Positions 36,181 through 64,000 of a stretch of DNA of 64,000 bases are shown in pieces. Position numbers and translations under genes: made by a program. The stretch's first letter is position 1. Every line of letters begins with the position of its first letter. The stretch comes from Corythoichthys intestinalis. Taxonomy: Eukaryota; Chordata; Actinopteri; Syngnathiformes; Syngnathidae. The notes under the pieces were generated by a model, which saw only the letters and a list, made by a program, of their open reading frames with translations, was not told the origin of the DNA and searched no databases. The stretch spans positions 441,501 through 505,500 of the forward strand of contig NC_080406.1 in the NCBI RefSeq assembly GCF_030265065.1, read 5' to 3'.

Positions 36181-38770
36181 CCCATTCTGGAAAGGAATGA
36201 GAAGGATGAGAGGATATCGTACAGGGACAAACGTTTTGAGGAGGCCAGGGATCGGTATTTGGCTAAATTGTCGAAAGTAATATCGATCCGTACGAGTCCC
36301 TACTAAAGAATGGAGCTCCCACGCCACATTACTGCCTCCAACTTCATCGCTGGATATAACAAACTACCTCGTTTACGGTATCAGCGTTTACACATATGAA
36401 CAGTTTTTAAAAACTATAAATCTCTCGAAGATCACGGACATTTTACGAATGCTGGGTGCAGGATGTCTTCGCATTTCGACCGCAGGACCGCGACAACACG
36501 GTCGTCACTGCAAAGGTAAGCAAACTTGGGTGTATAACAAACATCAGCTTGTCTAACCACAGAAACAAGCCAATCAGCCGGTAAATCAGAAACCATAATA
36601 ATGTAGACAGCCTTACGAATTCAGCAAAATATAGGAAACTGTCGAACGCTGTTGTAAACTATGTCTGCCTATGTGTTGTCTACAGTGTTGGGGACGTTAC
36701 TTTAAAAAAGTAATTAGTTACATTACTCACTACTTCTTCCAAAAAGTAACTGAGTTAGTAACGGAATTACTCTATAGTAAGAGTAACTAGTTACCAGGGA
36801 AAGTAACTATTTCCGTTACTTTAAAAAGAACTTGTTGTATGTCAAAGAATTTGAAATTTTCTGAGCAATATTCGAGTCAGTGGAATAGAGAAGAACAGAC
36901 AGGTAGTTAACTTGTTAGGTGCTTCAGCAGATTTGAATTGCTTACCACAGATGTCGACAAAAGCTTTGCCCCGGGACATAAATGACACATTACATGCAGG
37001 TTCTTTCCTTTAATTTCGACAAACTTCAAATAGTGTCTATATCTCCACCTCTTAAAGGACAATTTTTCTTCTGAATGCTCTGCCATCCCGACCCTGTGCA
37101 TCTGTTTTGCTAAGGTGGAAAAGCGCTATATAAGTATAACACCATTTACCATTTGTGTGTGTTTGCCGCACGCGCTGTTCCGGGTTGCTTGTGAAATCAC
37201 CGGCTCTGATTGGCTTACCAAGACACATGACTCTAACCCTCAGCCAATCACAATCACTTCCATCGCATCTCTCGAGGGGCTGCATTCAGGTAGGCCCGTT
37301 TCCCGACAAGTCACGTCACCTTCAAAGCGTCTGCCGTCCTCAAGATGGAAGCAGGATTATTGCTGGCTGACAGTGGGAGATGGGAACGAGGCTGGCAAAC
37401 ACAGAAACATTACCAAACTTAGGAAAGCATTGTCTAATTGAATGAGCAGGGACAAACAGCTTGGAGTCAGAAGTACGTGCGCTATTCTCGAACCTGAACG
37501 CACCCCAAGTCTTGGATGACAAATCAACAGAGCAGAGTCTCGGCTCGACACGGCTGGTAGTTTCTTCAATTTATTCAGAGTAAGTAACGCACCGCTTTTG
37601 ACCGCCAGTAACAGTAACGGCGGAAAAAGTAATTAGTTAGATTACCCCGTTACTGAAAAAATAACGCCCTTACGTAACGGCGTTATTCCCAACACTGGTT
37701 GTCTACAGGTCTTGCACTCCCGACGCCTCATTGATACACCACTCAAGGCCTGGGCCATCATCGAACCATCAGAAGCCATATCAGGTCACTGCACATGTAT
37801 GGCTTGGATAGCGGAGACGTGCACACATGTTGCAGCTATGATGTTTAAGCTGGAGGCGGTTCTCAGATGCAGAGAGACAACAACAGTAAGTGGATAACCT
37901 GCATACTAGATGGTACCAAGCAGCATTAGTAAAGTGGGGGCAGAAGCAGGACAATAAATAGACTTCACTACTGCAAAAGCTAAAAGAAAAACCCTTGATA
38001 AACTCCTGGATAGTGAGGAAGGTGACATGTCTGCTTAAAGGACTTGGATGAACAACTGTACATTTGGCATTTCAACACAGGATCAGTGGACTTCATATTT
38101 TAGTGAACTGCAGAAAGTATCCCCAAATGCTGCAATTCTGTCAAATCTCCCGGCATTTTGTGATGCATTTGCAGACTCAGTGCAGCCATTTTCAGCACCA
38201 GATTCACTGCGCCTACAGCTGATGATAAAATGGATGGCAGTGAATTATCCGCTTTGCGCCTGCACTGCAAAACCTTGTCAAGAGAGGCAGACATTTCACT
38301 TGAGCAGGCACAATAGATAGAAAAAACCACCAGACCACAGCACAGATCTTCAGCTTGGTATCCCTTTTGCACTGGAAGGATTACAACGTCCAATATGCAT
38401 GCAGTCTATGTGTCAGACTTGGACAAGCCTGCACTGTCCACAGTGAAGGCAGTTTGTTGTCCCAACAACAGTGCAACAAACCGATGTGCTGCTACTGCAT
38501 GGGGAAGACAAAATGAAGAGAGAGCGCAAACACAGTACAGACTGCAGACTGACAAACATCACTGTGGCTTTGAGATGAGTCAGTGTGGATTTACCATAAA
38601 GCCAAACTGTCCTCAGACTGGAGCATCGCCGGATGGGAGTGTGCAGTGCACTTGCTGTGGAAAAGGCTGCGTCGAAATAAAATGCCCTTACAAGTATCGT
38701 GACACTACTGTTGAGGAGGCATGCAACCGTGGAGACAATGGCAATAGTGGCCTGAGAGCTTCAGCATAAG
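36181..38770 (+). pseudogene. Transposon SWIM/YqaJ nuclease gene, decayed
   Basis: Coding pieces run from about 36181 to a donor at 36519, resume at 37708 (acceptor TCTACAG) and continue to about 38770. The second exon holds a SWIM zinc finger (HCTCMAWIAETCTHVAAMMF). The region 38395-38700 holds the YqaJ-type nuclease core GASPDG...CVEIKCPYKY, with acidic and Lys residues at the usual sites. The first exon is interrupted by at least one stop. In ISL2EU elements this protein accompanies the transposase; its exact role in transposition is not established. The hAT at 36683-37697 lies wholly within its first intron. Confidence 0.75.
36683..37697 (-). mobile_element. hAT nested in the ISL2EU intron
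   Basis: The ends are CAGTGTTGGGGACGTTACTT and TAACGGCGTTATTCCCAACACTG minus the middle; the 8-bp duplication GTTGTCTA is perfect (36675-36682, 37698-37705). The minus strand carries a BED-finger-like piece near 36907-37075 (GKNLHVMCHLCPGAK then NLLKHLTS). A SINE tail (AAAAGCGCTATATAAGTATA, about 37095-37155) lies inside. The insertion point is two bases upstream of the host intron's AG; the target duplication rebuilt the TCTACAG acceptor. Confidence 0.85.
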
Positions 38771-39871
38771 AAGGGTCATCCATATTACAAACAGGTACAG
38801 ACGCAAATTTTTGTCACAGATGCTGAGTATTGTGATTTTGTTGTGTGCACTCTGAAAGACTGTGTGTGCTGCCTGACCCGCAACTCTGGAGAGCTCTCTT
38901 GAAAAAGGCTCAGCAATTTTTTGAGCGCGTGTGTCTACCTGAAGTGGTGAGCTGCTACTTCACTCGGGGTGCAAGACAGGCACCACTTGCAGAGATCTCT
39001 GTTGCAGAAAGGAAATGACTTCAGAAACAAAGAAGTCCAGGAAAAAGGGAAGAGCAGTCAAGTTGGACCAGAGAAGGAAGATGACACGATCAAAACTGCC
39101 CCATTGTGTGGTTCCATTTAAGTTGTGTTGGTCTAGAACATGCCACGGCTAAAGAAGACTTTTGGATCGGCTCTTGCTGCTCCTCTCAGAAACATGATAC
39201 AGCTCTTACTTGAACATTGTTGAATTTGAATTGTACCTTGAATATCATCTTAAACATCACATGACTAAAACAGGTGAAGGAACTGTCATAATGACATGCA
39301 ACTTCATGTATATTGCACAATTTATTGTTTCAATGTTGCCATGCAAAGATGTGCACTTCTCTCAATGAAGGACTTGTCATGCGAAGTGGGACAAATTTGC
39401 TTAAACATGTTACTCTACAACTAGTGTTATTTATTTGACTTCGTATGCACATATTTTGTATTTCCTTGTATTGCTATTTTCCATTGTGCTGCTGCTGTGT
39501 TTTGAGAATTTTAGTAAAAATGATCATCTCGAAAAGTAAAACTGTCAAGCTTCTCGTTTTGTTAGCAAACATTGTATTTCCTATTCAGTGTTGATCTCCG
39601 CAAAATTGGTTGAGTGTAATTAATAAAGGAAAGTAGTTTTCATGATCAAAACCAACACTCGTTCTTTATGTACTTAAGAGAGGCAAATAGTCCAGAAGAC
39701 TTCAAAATTGTCATTGACACACTTTATTAAACAGGTTTAAGTCCTCTAAAGACTTTGCTTGCACAAATACTCCAAAAAGAAAACTAATTGTACTAAACTA
39801 TTGTTGGGCAATGGTTTGTCAGGGCACAGCACACAGTGACAACCTTATCCAACATTGTGGCTTCTTCACCT

Positions 39872-41838
39872 TCACATGGAAGAATCATGTTTATGGGTAT
39901 GTTTCCTGTTATACATCTGACAAACATTTCCGATGACCCTTTCAACATGGATTCTCAAATGTGCGATTTTCCTAGTTTCCTCCACATCTCTAGCTGCTAA
40001 CTGACAGCGGCCTTTTGTAAATGCTGGGAGTTTGACCTCTGCACACAACATGCCCACACATTCCTGTGTGTCAAAACCTCTCTCAGCCAAGATGATGTCC
40101 CCAGGAAACAAATAATCAAGAAAACCACTGTTCAGGGTTATATGTTTATCACTTGTACGACCTCTACGGCCTTTTGATAAGAAACAAATGGCTCCCATGG
40201 GTCTAATGCCTATTAAGTACTTTATAGTGTGGTCTGGAAAACATTTGGGCACGTGCTTTCAGATGTGATGGTTTCTCAGTGAAAATTTCAAAACGGTCAA
40301 TAATCACTGCCACTCTGTGTCCAAAGGCCTCCACAAACTGGTGAGGCATAATTGTGTGCAGAGTGTCTCTATCTGGCCATACAATCAAACGCCTCAATTT
40401 TGCATGCAACAAATGACACAATTTCATTGAATGTTCTGTTCACTGTCTTTGGGGAAACACGAAACAGATGAGCTAGGGGTTGCGCAGGCAGATCCAATTG
40501 AAGGCGCTTGGAGGTTAAGAGGAGCATTTAAAAGGGAGTGAGAGGCATCAAAAATTGGAATAATACCATAAAGGTTCCCAGGTTTGGCAGACCAGTATAG
40601 TACTTTTTCATCATCCTCTCTAAAGAAATCATCAGACATCCTGCGCTCATTTAAGTTCACGCCGCAGCTCTCCGTTTTGTTCCAGCAGACGGTTTACCTC
40701 GGCACGCCTGAGCACACACAGGTCACATTCAGTCTGTGTCACATCCTGACTGGTGTTGTGCCTCTCATCCTCTGTGATTAGCTGACCACCTTCTTCTCCA
40801 GCTTCATGTGTCCCCTCTTCAGTCTGTAGCTGACCACTTTCTTCTCCGGCATCAGGTGTCCCCTCCTCCTTCTGTTGGTGACTGTTTATTTCACCAGGCT
40901 CAGATGGTCCCTCCTTGGTCTGCAGATCTTCAATGTTTGCATCCTGCTGGACCCCCATCTCTGGTGCTTGCAGTGTGTCTTTCCGTGACTGCTCACGCCT
41001 ACTTCGTCTTGCAGAGCGCGCAGTGTTTGTCGGTGTAACAGATGTGTGTCCCAGATGTATAGGGATGGTGCCCAGTCTGGTTCAGTCTCCATCATTTCAT
41101 AAGTTGGTTCACCTGCAATCGTGTTAGGTTTTATTTAGAAAGCTAGGTAAGATTGGATGTTTCCATGGCATTTCACAATCCTAACCACCATCCCATCAGA
41201 TCTCTCAGATCACAAGAGGAAATCTCACGCATTGATAAATATTTCTTTGCATTTTTGCTGTTTACCTTTATCTTTCATATCACCCTGTAATGTTTTTATA
41301 AACGATGACTGAATAAATTAAACACTGATTTATCACGAACAGATTAACCCATTTCCACTGCCCTCCCTCTTTGCCTGTAGTTTACAAGTGAGGCTAGCTA
41401 GGTAAGGTTAGCCAATGAGAAAATAGCAACTTTAGAAATAAAAAAAGCAGCATATTCAGTATCAATATTTAATCCAAAAAAAAAAGCTGACTTGCCTTTA
41501 CGAAAATGCCGAGAGCAACCACGCATGAAGGGAGATTTGGTGCCGAAAGTGATGCCATCCGACGCCGCTTCGTTAGTTCCTCAACATGCTGTCCATAACC
41601 TCTTTTCCAAGTGGGAAAACGAAAAAAATCTTACGTCGAGGTCAACTTTGCTGCCATTTTTGTCGTGTGATTTAGTATGGCAGCCTTTCACACAACGCGA
41701 GTGTGCCATTTTATCAAAGGCAATGATGAAAGCAAAGACGATTCTCACTGTTCTGTTGTTTACAATAAGTGACCCTCCAAAATGGCGATTCGACCCACAA
41801 TGCGCTGCAGCTGTTGCAAGCGTTACGTCACCTGACAA
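39872..41838 (-). pseudogene. Transposon THAP/DDE transposase gene, decayed
   Basis: Reading from 41713, a THAP zinc finger begins MAHSRCVKGCHTK and contains FFSFSHLEKRLWTAC. After one in-frame TGA it continues to RGCSRHF, the closing C-x2-H. The middle (40958-40430) is acidic with a short Leu-rich segment. The C-terminal DDE_Tnp_4-type catalytic part spans 40427-39872: [20 protein letters not shown], then [25 protein letters not shown] and [21 protein letters not shown] one-base frame change separates the first of these from the rest. Known partners are the element's own ends. Confidence 0.8.
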
Positions 41839-41849
41839 AGACCGATGAG

Positions 41850-42660
41850 TTCAATGAAAGGAAGTGAGCGAAAATGATGAATTGGAAGACGAGATTTCCT
41901 AGTGTTTTGATGTTTATTGGATTTACGAAAGCAGGAAACTGTTGGAATAAATACACAAGAAATCATTAATCCACGAAAGAAGGAAGTACACTTGTGCGTG
42001 CATCAAAGTCGCTATAGAATTGTGAATTCAAAAGTATGCACACGCACCCCACTGTGACTGCTGTGCGCAAAACGGAAAGTGACGTCACGTGACGCAACAC
42101 CGCCGTTCGGATGGCGCTCCCGGCTTGTTTTGCACTTTGGGTTCAACCCGGCAACACAATTTTTGGCACTCATATTTTTGCAGAAGAATGACTGGTATTT
42201 TTGCCACTGATTTTTTTTTCTTCTTTTGGTGGCACAATTTCTGTCACAGAATTTTTTGCAACATCTATCTTCCTGGAGCGCCGCCGTCGCCGTGAGCTTG
42301 TCCGCGTGACGTCACGGCGATGGCGTCATCACGACCGTGTAGTGAAGGCACAGGTGAACACCGCAAAAATGTTTCCGTGTGGCTTTAAGGCATTCGCGCT
42401 CACACTTGCGCACGCACGCACTTACGCATGCACCTCTACATGACAAACATTGTGTGTGTAATTATAAATAACCAGAGTATTGACAGAGGCGGGTCAACCG
42501 GAAGGCCTTGCCGTCATTGGCGGAAACGAACGAAGCGGCCCCGATTTGACCCATCTCTGTGAATATGCCGGCCGGCGTCGTCTTCCCGGTCTCCGGTAAG
42601 GAAGTGCAACGGCGCCACTTCCCGTCCGAGCTGCTTTCCTCCCGCCGGAGTCCATAAGCC
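41850..42660. other. Gap between ISL2EU and mylk
   Basis: The stretch holds CRE palindromes (TGACGTCA near 42085 and at 42307-42314) and a CpG-rich patch at 42270-42360. A run of CACGCACGCACT lies near 42405-42425. No exon is recognisable. The part nearest 42660 is presumably mylk 3' UTR. Confidence 0.45.
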
Positions 42661-42666
42661 GCGGGC

Positions 42667-60810
<18,144 letters not shown>

Positions 60811-61373
60811 GGCGGTGACGCGGCGCCCGCGCCCCTCGGTTTGATCACCTCTTCCTTTTATTTCTTCTTCTTCAGAGTTGTTCTAGTTTTTGCGCTTCCT
60901 TGTTCAGCCTCCTGTTTCCTCTTCTTCTCGTAGTCGGCGTTCTTCAGATGTTTCTTGTTCGGCCTGCTGCCGGCGCGGAACCACCCTGTGCAACTCCCTC
61001 TCTTCAGCGGTCTTTTATCTTTTGTGGTTCCTTGTTTGACCTCCTATTCTTCTTATTGAGGTCCTTAAGGTGTTCTCTGCTTGGCCTCCTGCCAGTGCGG
61101 ATTCTCTCTGCAACTCCTTGCTGGAATTCCTGCTAGTCCTTATCTCTGGTCTCCTTCCTGAGGGATGTGCAGGTTCCCCGCCGGCCGGGCCTCCTGCCTC
61201 TGTGGACTGACTCTGTTGCCGCCGTCGCCTCCTCCTCTTCCTTGGCGGATGGAGCCAGCGAGAGAATAAACAGCTGGGTTAAAGCCCCCGGCCTGGAAGA
61301 GGAGCGCTGGCCCCTGCCCCGCCCCCTGCCGTTCCGCCGCCGCTGCTTACATCACATCAAGTGAACGGCGTGG

Positions 61374-61383
61374 CCAAATAAGG
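61374..61383 (-). promoter_or_regulatory. mylk: CArG box upstream of mylk
   Basis: CCAAATAAGG is a perfect CC(A/T)6GG serum response factor site. It lies about 560 nt upstream of the short-form mylk ATG. SRF/myocardin control of smooth-muscle genes, MYLK included, is established; use of this site is inferred. Confidence 0.55.
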
Positions 61384-61389
61384 TCATGG

Positions 61390-64000
61390 GACCCGAAGAT
61401 CGACGGAGCGCGCTCGACATCGTTCCTGGGGCATACTATTCTATTTTAGTTTTTCCTGAAAAGTCAGGGCGATCACGATCGATCGGCGCTCGGTCGGGAA
61501 GTGATGTCACGGGCGCACCTGAGGGAGCCTCGGCGGTTGTTTACCGCCAACCCGTGGAGGGATTACGGCGGAATTTTAGCTATAGCGGGACCACCCGGCG
61601 GGGGGTGGGGGCTGTTTATGTCTGGGGGAGGGGCCGGCCGGCCGGGCGGGCGAGCGGATAATACAAGCATGGAAAAATCAGCCAGTACATGAAAACAAAA
61701 CAAAATTTTAAAAAGTGGTCACGTTTGTCACATGATCAGAAACAGCGGGATGGATACATTTTTCGGACCGTAATTGTCGTGACGACAGTGGTTTTGGCTG
61801 CCATTGGCGGCGATAGACATCCCATTCATTAAATTGGATGCCTATTGCTGTCGATGGCAGCAAACATTTGATGATTTTTTTCAAAAAACGTAGCATTGAA
61901 ATGTACTACATTTAAAAAAATAAATACAAATACATTTGATTGTTTTTTTCCTTTTGTTTTTTTGGCATTTAAAAAAGAATTTTTATGTTTTTCCCCCCTA
62001 TTTTTTTATCAAAAATATATTTTAAATGACATTTTCAAGATGATCGTGTCATTGCTTTACTCTTTGTAAATAAATGAAAAAAAAAAGCTGCTCTCCAAAG
62101 TCCAACGGATTGGACGTCTATTACCGTCTATGGCAGCCAGTCTTTATTTAGCTTTTTCAACAAGAGGAAGCTTGTTGATGCGTTTGAGTCTTCCAAGTGC
62201 TCATTTGACTTGTGAGCTGATTTTGCAAGCAACTTTGACACACGCACGGACACGTGCATTCACTCAAACGGAACATCTCATTAAACGGGAGCACGCGCGC
62301 GCGTGCACCGTCAAATGTGGATGGGAGAGAAAAGGAAAGGCAAACTCCTTATATGGTCAAGACCAGCTAGGACATACGCACGCACGCACTCACACACACA
62401 CGTGCAGGAAATGAACTCCAAAAACCATTGGAGAAAGATATTATCCTACAAGACTGCTATTAAACAAATGCTTAAAAATAGTCATAAACGCGTCATAAAA
62501 AGCTCATAAACAAATAACAAAAATCTGTGTGTGTGTATGTTTGGACTGGAAAGTGGGAGTATTTCCTGTTCCTCCACTGCCCCCCCCAAAAGTTGTGTTT
62601 GTGTGTTTTGTGCTGATGTGCTGTGATTGCCTGAGGAGAGCGAGTTTCAGCATTCAAGTAGAACTAAGAGAGCATCAGTATATGCCCTGGAATTGTCCTG
62701 CCATTGACAGCACAAGAAAAATAGGAAGAAATGATCAACAGGAAGTGACCAAAACACACAGGATGTTACCCATCAAGGACCCCCAAATCCATAGGAAGTG
62801 ACCCCAAATTCATGGGAAGTGAGCTGGAAATGACCCAAAATCCACGGAAGGTGGACAAAATAAAAATCAACAGGAAGTGACCCAAATTTAACAGGAAGTG
62901 ACTTGACCTGAACAATATCTACCATTATAGGATTGGCTACCATTGACGGCGCCAGATGGCCAATCCATTTGAAGTGGGAGGGAAAGCAGGCGACGAATGA
63001 ACATTGGATCATTCGCTGCCACCCTCCCGCTTCAAATGGATTGGAAGTCGACTAAAACTCATTTCAGAAGGATGATCAAACACCACATGATTGGAAGTCT
63101 TATCATTTTCAACGGCACTGTAAGAGTTTGTGGCAGCCAATGAGTTAATGTCCTGGGCCTATGTGGATGGACACACGCACGCGCACACGCACAGCCGTGT
63201 GTCTGTTCATGCCCATCTTGGGTGGACTTTTTACTGTGCGTGAGCGGCGTGTTTTGTCTTTATAAGGCTTCCACTTCTGTTTCTGCTTGGACTTGCCCGC
63301 TTGCTGCTCTCGAGTGTGAGTGTGCGCAAAAGCCCTTCCTCGAGCGGACACATGGGGGACTGTTTTTTAACATGCACCCTTTCTCAAAAGTTTTGAGTAG
63401 AGTTGTTGATATTATTGGACAGCTGATATCATCGGCCGATAAAAGCATTTTTTATCGGATAATATCAGTTTTTCATTATCGGGTTTGGGCCAGTATTCAC
63501 TTTTGAACGGTTAGGTAGCGTACATATTGCCATCAAAGTGAACGTAAAAGCCGCCACCTGCCTTTGCACAAGGGCTGGTCACAGTTTAGCACAGCGGTTA
63601 TGCCAATTGACCATTGGATGCAAACTAAGATGCTTGGGATTTGTTATGTGAGTAGACCGTTTGCAAAAATTCAATGAACAATGAATGATTGAAAAATAAT
63701 GACTGTGTTACCAGAAAGAAAGTCACAAAAAAAAACTTGAAAAGAAATAAAATCCAAAAATATGTGGAAAAGCCCAGCAAAATGAATCTTTGGAATTGTC
63801 ATTACATTGGCATATCCTATGACTTGTAATGCTTTGGTTGCCCCCTAGTGGCTCTTTGGGGTAAGTACTGCAAACGTGATTTAATTGTGAATGATTCCTT
63901 TTATTTAATGATGGACATTTTGGCTTATTTCTATTATTCATACAGGACATTTATTTTCTAAAATTTCAGTCTTAATTGACACAGAATGTTTATTTGGAAA
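61390..64000. other. Upstream flank of mylk, repeats only
   Basis: Foldback pieces lie at about 61795-61865, 62100-62140 and 62937-63110; the last is a long hairpin around GGCCAATCCATTTGAAGTGG. An ETS-motif minisatellite lies at 62735-62905. CA- and GC-rich simple tracts lie near 62285-62405 and 63165-63200. A diverged repeat with ATCGGCCGATAAAAGC lies at 63395-63490, related to pieces near 14330-14480 and 31870-31980. Exons of the long MYLK form are not visible. Confidence 0.5.

Larger units (their letters stand above)
36041..41844. mobile_element. ISL2EU-type DNA transposon, two genes
   Basis: The inverted ends are CGGTCTTGGTCAGTCACGTG on the left and CACCTGACAAAGACCG on the right, flanked by AT dinucleotides. 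Inside are two convergent genes: a SWIM/YqaJ nuclease gene on plus (36181-38770) and a THAP/DDE transposase gene on minus (41838-39872). This pair is the known signature of ISL2EU elements (Harbinger-related). Both genes carry disabling changes and the nuclease gene is interrupted by a hAT, so the copy is dead. At 5.8 kb (about 4.8 kb without the hAT) it is nearly full length. It sits between the convergent genes znf385b and mylk. Confidence 0.85.

Overview
The window is vertebrate nuclear DNA, almost certainly from a spiny-rayed teleost. Genes are split into short GT-AG exons (one intron is only 66 nt), and fish-type hAT, Tc1/mariner, pogo, Harbinger/ISL2EU, LINE and tRNA-SINE remains lie between them. 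The sequence alone does not fix the species.

Four host genes are recognisable. (1) Minus strand, 9044 to 4374: an ANKRD50-like NTPase/ankyrin protein (ankrd50l), three coding exons, 1302 aa. (2) Plus strand, 12275 to 21411: cwc22, the spliceosome/exon-junction-complex loading factor, 19 coding exons whose lengths sum to exactly 843 codons plus stop. (3) Plus strand, 27535 to 34251: a ZNF385-family zinc-finger gene, best read as znf385b (CWC22 and ZNF385B are also neighbours on human 2q31). (4) Minus strand, 60810 to 42667: the short smooth-muscle form of myosin light chain kinase (mylk), 18 coding exons, with a one-base frame break in the telokin (last Ig) part in this sequence. ankrd50l and cwc22 are head to head, cwc22 and znf385b are in tandem, and znf385b and mylk are convergent.

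Repeats fill most of the rest. From 1 to 2750 there are two different tandem arrays, a palindromic minisatellite element and an ETS-motif minisatellite. A 1.6 kb hAT (2755-4365, 8-bp target duplication) sits directly behind the ankrd50l stop codon. The 4 kb cwc22 intron 9 holds a hAT with a further repeat nested in it. Intron 12 of cwc22 and the cwc22-znf385b gap each carry a minisatellite element, in opposite orientations. The znf385b introns hold foldback repeats, a LINE 3' fragment, a Tc1 relic and MITEs. Between znf385b and mylk lies a 5.8 kb ISL2EU-type DNA transposon (36041-41844) with its SWIM/YqaJ nuclease gene and THAP/DDE transposase gene, itself hit by a hAT. The mylk introns contain a pogo inside a Tc1 foldback, a tRNA-SINE, a fourth minisatellite element, nested MITEs and a second, deleted ISL2EU.

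The most unusual signal is a set of repeat families that share short modules. One is an element with inverted ends whose body is a minisatellite of the near-palindrome TTTTGCCACATGGCAAAA. Another is a foldback built on GGACGTC/CCGTCAATGG. A third is a dispersed minisatellite whose unit contains the ETS-type site ACAGGAAGTG. The four host genes do not form a pathway; they are ordinary chromosomal neighbours.
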